Source of the DNA: Chloroflexota bacterium
Lineage (GTDB): Bacteria; Chloroflexota; Anaerolineae; UBA4142
Direction of reading: 5' to 3'
Assembly (NCBI GenBank): GCA_023489485.1
Contig: JAMDCU010000025.1
Location: 1-34,677, forward strand
Length of the DNA: 34,677 nucleotides
A program made the position numbers and the translations under genes. Below, one piece after another: positions 1-8,164 of the stretch. Position 1 is the first letter of the stretch; every line of letters starts with the position of its first letter. The notes under the pieces were generated by a model. That model made no database searches, was not told the DNA's origin, and worked only from the letters and a program-made list of their open reading frames with translations.

Positions 1-1497
1 AAGGATTAACAGCCAGCTGTCGACTTGAGTCAGGTCAAGGGATGGATCAAGAAACCCAAGGATAAAGCCGCAAGCCAGGAAGAGCCCGGCCAGTTTTATG
101 GGAGTTCCCACCCAGAACAGCAGCCGTCTCAAGGTTCGTGCACTCGACCAAATTCCCGCTTGGCGGAAGGATTTCGATAGGGTGCGAGAACGTCCGATAA
201 TCCGATCGACCGGCGCGGCCTGACTGACCATCGCGGAATTCATCCAGTCCCCGAAAATCCCTGCGATGAGAGCCAATAGGATGGCGAGCAGCACATTGGT
301 TGCGAGGACGGCTTGATCGATGCTCTCGATCTGTGATAGATCGACAATGTGCTTTTCGAAATAGGATTGGTTAAAGGTCGAGGTCAGAGTAGCGCCGGCG
401 CTGCAGTTGGGCGCATGAGGCGAGGGCATGCAGTCTGCGGTCCAGCTTCTGCCGCGATCGGCGGACCTCTCGTACGACTGGTCCGGTCCCAGCTCCGGAT
501 AGTGCGCGCTGTCCGCGACGCGACCATCCGGGTAAAGAAGACGCAATTGGCCACCGGATCCACTCAAGAAGATCTTGGTCTGGCTTGCGTAAAACACGCG
601 ATAACTGCGGCCGGCAATTGTCGTTCCTGGCGGGAACGTGTAGGTCGTCGAGTTCGTCGCGTCGGTGGCGCTCAAGTGCCAACCGCTGAGGTCGACTCGT
701 GCCGGGCCCGAATTGTAGATTTCGATCCATTCGTCACCCGCATCGATCGAGCCATCGCCATCCCAGTCAATGCCCTCGGGTCTGGTCAACATCTCGTTGA
801 GCGCAACGGACGATGCGAACGGCGTCGGGACCGCGAGAGCGGTTAGCGTACTGACTTGGGTCGGAGTGCTCGTAGGAGTGCTCGTCGGCACCGGCGTCAT
901 TTCGGGGGTCGACGTATCTGCCGGGACACTCGGCACAACACTTTGTTCGGTAGGCACCTCTATGGAGACAGCCGTTTCCGTGGGGACGGCCGTCTCGGTC
1001 GGTGTCTGGGTCTCGAACGGCGGCGTAGGAGATGGTCGTTCTTTTGCCGGCGGTTGTTCGGGGAGACGCGTTGGCGTACTTGTCTCCGTTGGCATGCTGG
1101 TGGGGGTGCTCGTCGGCACCGGTGTTTCTGTAACAGGCAAATTGGTGGGCGCCGGTGCTTGAGTAGGCGGCAAGCTCGTCGGCGGGGGCGCCTCTGTGGG
1201 AGGCAGGCTGGTCGCCGCGGGTACCTGTGTTGGGGGCGCGTTGGTCGGCGGCGGTGCTACCGTTGGCGGGGCGCTGGTCGGCGGCGCTGGCTGCGTGGGG
1301 GGCGGGTTCGTCGGTTGCTCCGACGGTTGCTCTGTCGGATGTCGTTTGGTGGGGTGAGGCCGCTTGGTTTTCTCGACGTGGGTCGGAACCGGCTTTTTGG
1401 TCTTGTCCGGAAGCGCGCCCCCTCCGGCAGGGGCGCCTCCGACGACGAAGACAAGAAGAAGTACGCTGCCAACCAGCAATGCAAATCGTCTGTTCAT
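1..1497 (-). CDS. Membrane-anchored lamin-tail-domain (LTD) protein, C-terminus cut by window edge
   Basis: The frame is open from the ATG at 1497 to base 1 (499 codons, no stop), so the 3' end lies outside the window. A signal peptide or N-terminal membrane segment (residues ~5-20) is followed by a long Pro/Thr/Ser-rich stretch (~35-225) built of PPT and TPTST units. Next is a lamin-tail domain (~230-350) with LNEM near its start, an Asp-rich DWDGDGSIDAGDEW loop and the WIEIYNSG strand. Two hydrophobic segments follow (~395-418 and ~460-483), so the LTD would be outside the cell and anchored at both ends. The start codon overlaps the stop of the diguanylate cyclase as ATGA, implying translational coupling. 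LTDs are presumed surface or nucleic-acid/carbohydrate-binding folds. The function here is unknown. Confidence 0.8.
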   Translation of the reverse strand, partial: MNRRFALLVGSVLLLVFVVGGAPAGGGALPDKTKKPVPTHVEKTKRPHPTKRHPTEQPSEQPTNPPPTQPAPPTSAPPTVAPPPTNAPPTQVPAATSLPPTEAPPPTSLPPTQAPAPTNLPVTETPVPTSTPTSMPTETSTPTRLPEQPPAKERPSPTPPFETQTPTETAVPTETAVSIEVPTEQSVVPSVPADTSTPEMTPVPTSTPTSTPTQVSTLTALAVPTPFASSVALNEMLTRPEGIDWDGDGSIDAGDEWIEIYNSGPARVDLSGWHLSATDATNSTTYTFPPGTTIAGRSYRVFYASQTKIFLSGSGGQLRLLYPDGRVADSAHYPELGPDQSYERSADRGRSWTADCMPSPHAPNCSAGATLTSTFNQSYFEKHIVDLSQIESIDQAVLATNVLLAILLALIAGIFGDWMNSAMVSQAAPVDRIIGRSRTLSKSFRQAGIWSSARTLRRLLFWVGTPIKLAGLFLACGFILGFLDPSLDLTQVDSWLLIL

Positions 1498-3455
1498 GTG
1501 ATGGGGTTCTTCTGTTTGCTCCGCGGTGTTTGCCGCGAGGCCTTGTCTGCATACATCGCGGCATCGGCCATCTTCAGGGCCTCGATCAGCAACTCGCCCG
1601 AGGATGCGGTAGCCGTACCGAGCGAAAGGTGGAGAAGCGGAATCTTTCCCGGCTCGTTCTGCGCGGCCATATTCTGCCGCACGCGCGCGATAGCTTCCTC
1701 CGCGACGGCTGCATCGCTTTGAGGGAGCAGGATGCCAAACTCATCGCCCCCGATTCGGGCGATCAGGTCCTCTTGGCGGAAACTCGAACACAAGACGCGC
1801 GCAGCCTGCTTGAGAAGCTCATCGCCCGCCAAGTGACCCAAAGTGTCATTCGCCTGCTTCAGCCCATCCAGATCCGCCACGACGATGCTGATGGGAAGCC
1901 GGCGGGAGTGCGCGAGGCGTGCCATCTCTTCCTCGAAATAGCCTCGGCTGTACAGGCCGGTGAGAGTGTCGTGCGAGCTGAGATAAATCAGCTTGGCTTC
2001 AGCTTGCTTGCGCGATGTCACGTCGCGAAAAATGCCGCGCAGTGCGTATGGCCGGCCGTCGACGAATCTGCAGTTGGCGCTCCCTTCGCAAAGAATCTTG
2101 TGGCCGTCTTTGGCGAGAAAGGTCAGCTCGATCTGGTCCATTTGCTCTCCCGCCATGGCGCGCTCAAAGATGCTCTCGCCATCGGCGCGTGCCTCGGGCG
2201 CGATGCTGTCAAAGAACTTTGGTGAATCGGCAACGTCGTATCCGAGCGTCTCCCGCCAGGCTTTGTTCGTGTAAAGAAAATGCCCGTCCGCCGCTACCGA
2301 TAGGATCAGATCGGTGGCATTCTCAAAAAGGTCACGATAGCGCTCTTCGCTTTCCACCAAGGCGGCTTCCATTTCCTCCCTTTCTTTGTCCCGCCTGGCG
2401 AGCGCTTCTGCCATCTGATCGATGTTGCCAGCCAAATCTCTCAATTCGCCGGAAGTGCCGGCAAGACCGGTGCGCGTTTGCACCCCCCCGGCGGCGATTG
2501 CTTGGGTGGCTTGGGCCAGGGCGCGAACCTGTCGACCGACGAGCAATTTGTCGCCGAACCAAGTGATTCCCAATACACTCGCCGCGGCGACGGCAATCGT
2601 CGCGACGTTGCGCCAAAAGTTGATAGTGCTGGCAGCAAACGCGTATTCGGCCGGGATTCCCACCACGACGGAACCCACGGGCGCCGTCGGGTCTCTGAGC
2701 GGAACGGCAGCAAATAGCCGTGAGGATCCATCGATATCCTGCCCCTCCCATGCCGCCTCGTCGGAACCGTTCGACGGCCGGACACCCGGTGCCGCCCACA
2801 GTTTCCCGGTCCACGGAGCCGGGTCAGGATATCGAGTGACGACAGTCGATTTCCGATCCAGAAGAGTGATGCTCGTATCGGGGGTACCTTGCGTCTTGGC
2901 GATAAAATCGCCCAGCCACTCCAGATCAAGCTCCGCCATCAGAACGAGCTGTACCTGCCCGGTGTTGTCTCGTATCGAAAGGGCGATCGGTTGCCCCGAT
3001 CGGCCGTCGACCCGATCTGCCTCATAGTCTCCGACAGTCAAGGCGTGCGTGGAGAGGACGCGCTGGAACCAAGGCGAATCGATAGAACTCGTGGGTCGCA
3101 AAAAGGGCAGACCGCTGCAGACCAGAGTCCCGTCAGGCCGGAATACCATAAGGTTGGCGTAGACGGGATAGCGGCTGAGGAGACTGGCCAATTGTGCGCT
3201 GCAAGCTTTCTCGTCGTGCCCGCGCACCGCGGGCTCTTGACCGACTTGGCCCAAGAGGTCATTGGTTTCCTGCGTCAGACGCTCGTACTCGCCGGCCACA
3301 AGCCGCGCCACGTCCACGGCATTCGCCTGTGCGGAGACGGCCTCGCGCGCGCGGTCTTGCGCGGTCAGATAAGATGTGATTCCGAAAGCTGGGATAGCAG
3401 CAAGCACAACGAGGAGCATGAATTGGACACGAAGACTTCCCCAGTGATGGGGCAT
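1494..3455 (-). CDS. Membrane sensor diguanylate cyclase (Cache-HAMP-PAS-GGDEF)
   Basis: 653 residues. An N-terminal membrane helix (~9-28) and a second one (~285-305) bracket an extracytoplasmic Cache-like sensor. A HAMP-like linker (~308-360, preceding a coiled coil rich in E and R), a PAS domain (~370-485) and a C-terminal GGDEF domain (~490-640) follow. The active-site GGDEF is intact at ~569-573, and the product-inhibition I-site RQED lies five residues before it, so an active, feedback-controlled c-di-GMP synthase is expected. No EAL domain is present. The start is supported by GAGGAG a few bases upstream. The gene follows the rodA terminator and is coupled to the LTD protein by a 4-bp overlap. 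The ligand is unknown. Confidence 0.93.
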   Translation of the reverse strand: MPHHWGSLRVQFMLLVVLAAIPAFGITSYLTAQDRAREAVSAQANAVDVARLVAGEYERLTQETNDLLGQVGQEPAVRGHDEKACSAQLASLLSRYPVYANLMVFRPDGTLVCSGLPFLRPTSSIDSPWFQRVLSTHALTVGDYEADRVDGRSGQPIALSIRDNTGQVQLVLMAELDLEWLGDFIAKTQGTPDTSITLLDRKSTVVTRYPDPAPWTGKLWAAPGVRPSNGSDEAAWEGQDIDGSSRLFAAVPLRDPTAPVGSVVVGIPAEYAFAASTINFWRNVATIAVAAASVLGITWFGDKLLVGRQVRALAQATQAIAAGGVQTRTGLAGTSGELRDLAGNIDQMAEALARRDKEREEMEAALVESEERYRDLFENATDLILSVAADGHFLYTNKAWRETLGYDVADSPKFFDSIAPEARADGESIFERAMAGEQMDQIELTFLAKDGHKILCEGSANCRFVDGRPYALRGIFRDVTSRKQAEAKLIYLSSHDTLTGLYSRGYFEEEMARLAHSRRLPISIVVADLDGLKQANDTLGHLAGDELLKQAARVLCSSFRQEDLIARIGGDEFGILLPQSDAAVAEEAIARVRQNMAAQNEPGKIPLLHLSLGTATASSGELLIEALKMADAAMYADKASRQTPRSKQKNPIT

Positions 3456-3537
3456 GTTTCTCCTCGAAGCGGGATGGCGAGGGAGCGGGTCCGTTCAAAT
3501 CGTCGGCCGCAAAGCCCCCCCCTGGCACCACACCCCT

Positions 3538-3566
3538 ATTCTACCATGATGTCATCGTGGGCCCAA
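3538..3566 (-). promoter_or_regulatory. Possible sigma70 promoter for the diguanylate cyclase gene
   Basis: On the minus strand, TTGGGC (3561-3566) is separated by 17 bp from TAGAAT (3538-3543), about 80 bp upstream of the ATG at 3455. The -10 is good and the -35 weak. It lies between the rodA terminator and the gene, the right place for a new transcription unit. Confidence 0.35.
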
Positions 3567-3674
3567 AATCCGGTTCCCCGGTCATCGGGCTAAACCGATT
3601 CCCTACGGCCTGGTCGGCCGAAACGCAAGGGCAGGGTGGAGGGAAATCTAATAGATGGGACGAGCAAGAGGGAA

Positions 3675-3714
3675 GAAGAAATAGTAAACTCGGCTCCGTA
3701 CGCCGGGCCGAGTT
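3675..3714 (-). terminator. Rho-independent-like terminator after rodA
   Basis: An 8-bp perfect stem (3687-3694 with 3707-3714, 12-nt loop) is followed on the minus strand by a U-rich tail (TTTACTATTTCTTCTT). It sits ~50 bp after the rodA stop and would close the mre-min-rodA transcript. The remainder of the 3456-3762 gap holds the putative promoter listed separately; I see no gene in it. Confidence 0.55.
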
Positions 3715-3762
3715 CATAGATCCGACCATCCAACCACGCAACGTCTCAACGGCCCTCGTCCT

Positions 3763-4899
3763 CTAATACCGTCGCGACGCCCCCGTCAAATCAAACCGCT
3801 GGTGCCGGATGAGAATGCTCTGCACGACGCCCTCACCCATGAGAAGTGTAATCAGAGAGCTTCCTCCCGCGCTCACGAACGGAAGTGGGATGCCGGTCAC
3901 CGGCATCAATCCCACATTCATCCCCAGATTCACAAAGCTCTGCATGAAAATCACCGCGACCAATCCCACGACGACCAGTTTGCCATAGGTCGTTCGCGCG
4001 ACACCCGCCACTCGGATCATCCTCAGAAGGATAAACGCGATCAGCCCCATGACAAACAGTGCGCCAAAGAATCCCAGCTCCTCGCCGATCACCGAAAAGA
4101 TAAAGTCGGTGGACCGAATGCGCAGAAAGCGGAGCTGACTCTGGGTTCCACTGCAAAAGCCCAGTCCTTGGGCTCCGCCCGACCCGATCGCGATGCGCGC
4201 CTGGGTAACGTTGTAGCCGGACCCCAGCGGGTCCATCTCCGGATTGAGAAAGGTCTGGATGCGCTCCTGCTGGTACGGCTGCAGGGTCGTAAAGATAGGA
4301 TAAGCGGCGACCAAAAGCACCGCCGCGGCGATCATCACGTCGCGGGGGCGCATGCCGGCGGCGAGCGCCATCACCCCCCATGTCAGAGCGAGGATGATGC
4401 TCGTGCCCAGGTCGGGCTGCAGGTAGACGAGCGCGATGGGCAGGGCGACAAAAGCAAAGGAGGCGGCGAGATATCGCCATTGGCTCATCTGCTCCTCGTG
4501 GTCGGACATGAATTTGGCGACGACGAGGACGAGGAGGAGCTTGCTCAACTCGGAGGGCTGGAACCGGAAAAAGGGGAGGTCGACCCAGCGCTGCGCGCCG
4601 TGCGTAATGACGCCGATGGCTGAGACGATGCCGAGCAACCCGACGGTCACAATCCAGATGGGCCAGCGGAGCGCGGCGTAGAGTCGATAATCGACGAAGG
4701 TGAGGATGAACATGCTCGCCACGCCGCCGGTCAGGTACAAGAGCTGCTTGATCGCTGTGCTTTGCCAATCCAGAGGCTGTGCGTCGATGCAGGCCGTCGC
4801 ACTGTAGATCATCAGGATTCCGATGACCGAGAGGAGAACGGTCGCGCCGAAGAGCCATAGATCAAAATGCTTAAAGAACTGACGGTCCGTGCGTTCCAT
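3763..4899 (-). CDS. rodA: RodA, SEDS-family peptidoglycan glycosyltransferase
   Basis: 378 residues with about ten membrane helices, the normal size for RodA. Family signatures are present: QPDLGTS with the catalytic Asp (~160), the loop DPLGSGYN followed by AIGSGG, TDFIFSVIGEELG, and the C-terminal PLPFVSAGGSS. RodA polymerises lipid II glycan strands in the elongasome together with PBP2, whose gene lies at the other end of this same cluster. The gene starts 9 bp after the minE stop, so it is in the same operon. FtsW is the main alternative SEDS member, but the MreBCD/PBP2 context and the sequence favour RodA. Confidence 0.95.
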   Translation of the reverse strand: MERTDRQFFKHFDLWLFGATVLLSVIGILMIYSATACIDAQPLDWQSTAIKQLLYLTGGVASMFILTFVDYRLYAALRWPIWIVTVGLLGIVSAIGVITHGAQRWVDLPFFRFQPSELSKLLLVLVVAKFMSDHEEQMSQWRYLAASFAFVALPIALVYLQPDLGTSIILALTWGVMALAAGMRPRDVMIAAAVLLVAAYPIFTTLQPYQQERIQTFLNPEMDPLGSGYNVTQARIAIGSGGAQGLGFCSGTQSQLRFLRIRSTDFIFSVIGEELGFFGALFVMGLIAFILLRMIRVAGVARTTYGKLVVVGLVAVIFMQSFVNLGMNVGLMPVTGIPLPFVSAGGSSLITLLMGEGVVQSILIRHQRFDLTGASRRY

Positions 4900-4908
4900 A
4901 GGTGCCGC

Positions 4909-5223
4909 TTAACGCGTCTTGCGTGACCTCTTGCGGATCGCTGGAGTCGAGGCGGGAGCCTCGTGCGCAACGCTCGGCGGGCGCAGGACGGGGATATCGG
5001 CCACGAGGCGAGTTCCTTCCGGGCCGCGGGAGAGAGTAAAGGCCACGTGAGCGCGATCGATGCTGATATGTCTGGATATCACGCCGATGATTTCGTCCTT
5101 CAACAATTCGAGTTCGCCCGGCGAAAGGGAAGCGCGGTCGTGGGCCAACACCAATTGTAGGCGCTCCTTGGCCACCATAGCGCTCGAAGGTGAACGGCCG
5201 AATAACCGCTCCATCAAGTTCAT
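4909..5223 (-). CDS. minE: MinE, topological specificity factor of the Min system
   Basis: 104 residues. The N-terminus MNLMERLFGR is an amphipathic membrane-targeting helix. The MinD-binding (anti-MinCD) segment with VAKERLQLVLAHDR follows at ~17-30, and the dimerisation domain (~36-85) includes LLKDEIIGVISRHI. A basic tail (RKRSRKTR) ends the protein and is longer than in E. coli MinE. MinE displaces MinC from MinD and stimulates MinD ATPase, producing Min oscillation or polar restriction. The gene follows minD1 by 66 bp and precedes rodA by 9 bp. Its first 35 residues match the N-terminus of MinC1 encoded upstream. Confidence 0.93.
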   Translation of the reverse strand: MNLMERLFGRSPSSAMVAKERLQLVLAHDRASLSPGELELLKDEIIGVISRHISIDRAHVAFTLSRGPEGTRLVADIPVLRPPSVAHEAPASTPAIRKRSRKTR

Positions 5224-5289
5224 TCTGCCCCCTGGATCAGCAATCTGCGCTGGCGCACCCCTCTCCTGAAATCGACCGCGCGCGGACGG

Positions 5290-6084
5290 TTAGCGTCCGA
5301 GCAAACGCGCAATCCGGTCGAGCAGACTCGTCGTGCCGTCAAAGCTCTGAAACGGAATCTGTTCGCCGAGCAGGCGCCGGGCGATGCGCATATAAGCCGC
5401 GCTCGCCCCGCCCTTTTCCTGAAGGGCGACGGGTGAACCGCGGTTCGTTGAGACCACGATCGCTTCGTCCTCCGGAACGATGCCGATCAGGTCGATGGCC
5501 AGAACTTCTAATACATCCGGCGTATCGAGCATATCCCCGTGGCGGATCATCAGAGGCCGCAGCCGGTTGATGATGAGCCGCGGGGTCGGCTTTTGCGCCG
5601 ATTCAATCAGGCCGATGATGCGATCGGCATCGCGGACAGCCGAAACCTCGGGCGTGGTCACGATGATGGCTTCGTGCGCGGGCGCGAGCGCGTTCCTAAA
5701 GCCGTGTTCGATCCCCGCCGGGGAATCGATCAGAATGAAATCAAAATCATTCTGGAGCGCGCCGCAGAGCTGGACCATCTGCATTTCGTTGACGGCGGTC
5801 TTGTCGCGCGATTGCGCCGCGGGAAGCAGCTGCAGGTCCGGCACGCGCTGGTCGCGGATGAGGGCCTGGTTCAGCCGGGCCCGTCCTTCCACCACGTCGA
5901 CGAGATCGTACGCAATGCGGTTCTCCAGGCCGAGAACCACGTCGAGATTACGCAGGCCGATATCCGCATCCAGGCAAGCCACGCGATGACCGCAGCGCGC
6001 CAAAGCGATGGCGAGGTTGGCGGTGGTCGTCGTCTTGCCCACGCCGCCCTTGCCAGAGGTGATGGTAATTACTCGTGCCGGCAT
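5290..6084 (-). CDS. minD: MinD (copy 1), septum-site ATPase
   Basis: 264 residues. The deviant Walker A motif KGGVGKT is at 12-18, DADIGLRNLD (switch I region) at ~40-49, and LIDSPAG (Walker B/switch II) at ~118-124. The C-terminal amphipathic membrane-targeting helix SLLDRIARLLGR is present. MinD binds membrane as an ATP dimer and recruits MinC or MinE. This copy lies directly before minE and after the MinE-fused minC1. It is very similar to minD2 upstream, which has the same length once a 27-bp duplication is discounted. The gene uses ATG at 6084, with a G-rich stretch but no strong Shine-Dalgarno. Confidence 0.95.
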   Translation of the reverse strand: MPARVITITSGKGGVGKTTTTANLAIALARCGHRVACLDADIGLRNLDVVLGLENRIAYDLVDVVEGRARLNQALIRDQRVPDLQLLPAAQSRDKTAVNEMQMVQLCGALQNDFDFILIDSPAGIEHGFRNALAPAHEAIIVTTPEVSAVRDADRIIGLIESAQKPTPRLIINRLRPLMIRHGDMLDTPDVLEVLAIDLIGIVPEDEAIVVSTNRGSPVALQEKGGASAAYMRIARRLLGEQIPFQSFDGTTSLLDRIARLLGR

Positions 6085-6182
6085 TCTAACCCCACATCCA
6101 AGTCAAGTTTCAGGCAAGTCCAAGGTTGCCTAGAGACTCACCCGAACCTGAAACCCCGGAGCAGAGCGATGGTCCCGCGTTT

Positions 6183-6209
6183 CCTGCCCCGCGCCTTTTA
6201 GCAGGGGCC
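6183..6209. repeat. GC-rich hairpin element between minC1 and minD1
   Basis: A short inverted repeat with a CTTTTA loop region (CCTGC at 6183-6187 pairs with GCAGG at 6201-6205, flanked by further GC pairing). It is closely similar to the hairpin inside the minC1 coding sequence at 6727-6750 and belongs to the same dispersed family. It lies in the 173-bp gap between the two genes and could also attenuate read-through. Confidence 0.5.
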
Positions 6210-6228
6210 GCGGGATGAGACTGGGAAC

Positions 6229-6260
6229 TCATTGGCCACTGGCCATTGGCTCATTCATCA
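6229..6260. repeat. Imperfect 7-bp periodic repeat at the 3' end of minC1
   Basis: CATTGGC, CACTGGC, CATTGGC and TCATTCA units run in tandem just after the minC1 stop. The reverse complement of the same motif recurs at 17332-17369, so this is a dispersed family. Confidence 0.6.
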
Positions 6261-7319
6261 CGGCACTCCCCACGGCTCGACGACGATCTGTCCACTCCGA
6301 ATGCGTGCGATTTCGGCTGGCCACGGATGCCAGCGTTTTTCATCCGGCGCGCGGGCCACCTGCTTGCCGATCCGTACCTGCGTCGGCGCAAGGATCAAAG
6401 CCCCCACGACGGCATTGTCGTCCCCGGCCGAGCCAGCGTGGACGACGCCTCGCAATTTGCCGAGCACGATCACGTCCCCTTCCGCAATCACCTCGGCCGC
6501 GGGGTTCACATCCCCAAAGACGACAATCGTGCCGGCGTAGTGAATGACCTGACCCGAGCGCACCGTCCGCCGAATGAGGAGAGCCTGGGAGGCCTGCAAG
6601 GGATTCTCGCGATCGACCGGTGCGGCGATAGCGGGCGCGGTGATCCCGGCTTGTGCCTTGGCGAATCTGGGCTTGAAATCGGGCAGCTCCCCTGCCGGCA
6701 CAGGCTTGGTCGCATACCGGATGGAAGCCCCCGCGCTTTTTAGCGGGGCCGGAGACTCGGCGCTGGTTGGCGGAGGAGCAGACCCCGCGCGCGCGGGACG
6801 CGTCGGCTTGGGTGCACCAACAGGCCGCCCCGGCGAGGCCGGCGTCTTGGCGATAGGGGTGCGGGCATCGAACCCGAGTGCTTCGGGAGGCGGCGGCATG
6901 GGCGGCGGCGGTGGAGTCACGGACCGGGTCTGGATCGAAGCGGGTAGCTTGGAGCTGACCACCTGGCCGATCACCGAACTCAGACTCATGGCGTGCCGGG
7001 CAAGTAGACGCGACACCTCTTCCAGTTCTCGAGAGCCGACGGATCGATTGCCGGTTTCCAAATGCACCCGGGCGCCGCGCCAGGTTGCATCGGCGTCGCG
7101 GCGGTCGAGCTGGACAGCCAGTTCGCCGACCAACTCCTTCCAGGGGCCATCGCCGAGCGTAATGCACAGTCCTTCTCGCGTCCCGCGGAAGGAAATCGAG
7201 ACCCGTTGGGTATCGGGAGAGATCCGCATGCGCTCTTGGGCCAGGACGACCTTGAGGCGCTCTTTGGCCACAGGTCTACTGGCGGGCGGGTGCTCGAACC
7301 ACCGGGCTAGGAAACTCAT
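6258..7319 (-). CDS. minC: MinC (copy 1) carrying a MinE-like N-terminal extension
   Basis: 353 residues. Residues 1-36 (MSFLARWF, then PVAKERLKVVLAQER and ISP) match the start of the neighbouring MinE at 17 of 35 positions by eye. They cover both the membrane helix and the MinD-binding segment. Residues ~38-110 are the MinC N-domain (FtsZ-inhibiting; ISFRGTREGL, RGARVHLETGNR). A Pro/Ala-rich linker runs ~115-245, and the MinC C-terminal beta-helix domain follows with the MinD-contacting RSGQ at 254-257 and ALILAPTQVRIG. The ATG at 7319 has GAGAGGA just upstream, so the extension is expected to be translated. The linker contains an inserted-looking GC hairpin (6727-6750). The gene starts 23 bp after minD2. 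The fusion is not the standard MinC architecture; its effect is unknown. Confidence 0.93.
   Translation of the reverse strand: MSFLARWFEHPPASRPVAKERLKVVLAQERMRISPDTQRVSISFRGTREGLCITLGDGPWKELVGELAVQLDRRDADATWRGARVHLETGNRSVGSRELEEVSRLLARHAMSLSSVIGQVVSSKLPASIQTRSVTPPPPPMPPPPEALGFDARTPIAKTPASPGRPVGAPKPTRPARAGSAPPPTSAESPAPLKSAGASIRYATKPVPAGELPDFKPRFAKAQAGITAPAIAAPVDRENPLQASQALLIRRTVRSGQVIHYAGTIVVFGDVNPAAEVIAEGDVIVLGKLRGVVHAGSAGDDNAVVGALILAPTQVRIGKQVARAPDEKRWHPWPAEIARIRSGQIVVEPWGVP
6727..6750. repeat. GC-rich hairpin inside the minC1 linker coding region
   Basis: CCCCGC and GCGGGG arms flank a TTTTTA-containing loop. It is nearly the same as the element at 6183-6209 and related to those at 18974-18992 and 20441-20462. 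It falls in the part of minC1 that encodes the unstructured linker (residues ~190-198). Confidence 0.5.
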
Positions 7320-7342
7320 GCTGTCCTCTCTAGACTCTCGAG

Positions 7343-8164
7343 CTACCGCCGCAACAGCTTCGCGAAACGATCCACAAAGCGGGGTGACTCGTCGAGTGGC
7401 GGGATGGGGACTCGTTCGCCTAACAAGCGCTGGGCCAGACGCACGAACGCCTTGCCCGAGCTCGTCCGACCGTCGAAGGCCACGGGCATGCCGTTATTCG
7501 TGGCGCTGATGATCGCTTCGTCTTCCGGGACGATGCCGATCAGATCGATCGCGAGGATCTCCAAGACATCCGGGGTGTCGAGCATATCTCCCCGTTTCAC
7601 CATGGAGGGACGCAAGCGGTTGAGGATGAGCTGAGGTGGCGCCTTTTCGGCGGCTTGCAGCAGGCCGATAATGCGGTCGGCATCGCGGACGGCGGACATT
7701 TCAGGAGTCGTGACGATCAAGACCTGGTCGGCGGGAGCGATGGCGTTCTTGAATCCCTGCTCGATCCCCGCGGGCGAATCGATCAGGATAAAATCTGTCT
7801 GCTGACGCAAGTCATCGCACAGGCGCATCATTTGTTTTTCGTTCACGGCGCGCATCATTTGTTTTTCGTTCACGGCATTCTTGTCTCGCGTCTGCGCGGC
7901 CGGAAGGAGTTGCAGTTCGGGCAAGCGCTTGTCGCGCACAAGGGCCTGGCGGAGACGGGCCCGTCCCTCCACGACATCCACCAGATCATACACGATCCGA
8001 TTTTCCAGCCCTAGGACCACGTCCAGGTTCCGCAGCCCGATATCCGCGTCCACACAGGCGACGTGATACCCGCGGCGGGCCAGGGCAACGCCGAGATTGG
8101 CGGTGGTCGTGGTCTTGCCGACGCCGCCCTTGCCGGAGGTGATGGTGATCACTCGTGCCGACAT
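7343..8164 (-). CDS. minD: MinD (copy 2), septum-site ATPase with a duplicated 9-residue segment
   Basis: 273 residues from the ATG at 8164, which is preceded by GGAG at proper spacing; an upstream in-frame start would add a non-MinD-like tail and is not used. Deviant Walker A KGGVGKT at ~12-18, DADIGLRNLD and LIDSPAG are intact. The C-terminal membrane helix RFVDRFAKLLRR is present. A perfect 27-bp tandem duplication repeats nine residues (NEKQMMRAV) at ~97-114. Without it the length is 264, identical to MinD1. The gene follows minC2 by 64 bp and precedes the fusion minC1 by 23 bp. Confidence 0.94.
   Translation of the reverse strand: MSARVITITSGKGGVGKTTTTANLGVALARRGYHVACVDADIGLRNLDVVLGLENRIVYDLVDVVEGRARLRQALVRDKRLPELQLLPAAQTRDKNAVNEKQMMRAVNEKQMMRLCDDLRQQTDFILIDSPAGIEQGFKNAIAPADQVLIVTTPEMSAVRDADRIIGLLQAAEKAPPQLILNRLRPSMVKRGDMLDTPDVLEILAIDLIGIVPEDEAIISATNNGMPVAFDGRTSSGKAFVRLAQRLLGERVPIPPLDESPRFVDRFAKLLRR
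7823..7876. repeat. Perfect 27-bp tandem duplication in minD2 (in frame)
   Basis: Two identical, directly abutting 27-bp copies (7823-7849 and 7850-7876). The frame is kept and nine residues are added. MinD1 has a single copy of the corresponding segment. Confidence 0.95.

Noticed and set aside
830-1300. Repeated GTGCTCGTCGGCACCGG-like DNA considered as a repeat array or CRISPR
   Set aside because: The repeats simply encode PTSTPTS and PPT units of the LTD protein linker; no fixed repeat-spacer pattern.
767-1564. 265-codon minus-strand frame over the Thr/Pro region
   Set aside because: Out of frame with the LTD protein, which has a signal peptide, a recognisable domain and ATGA coupling in the correct frame.
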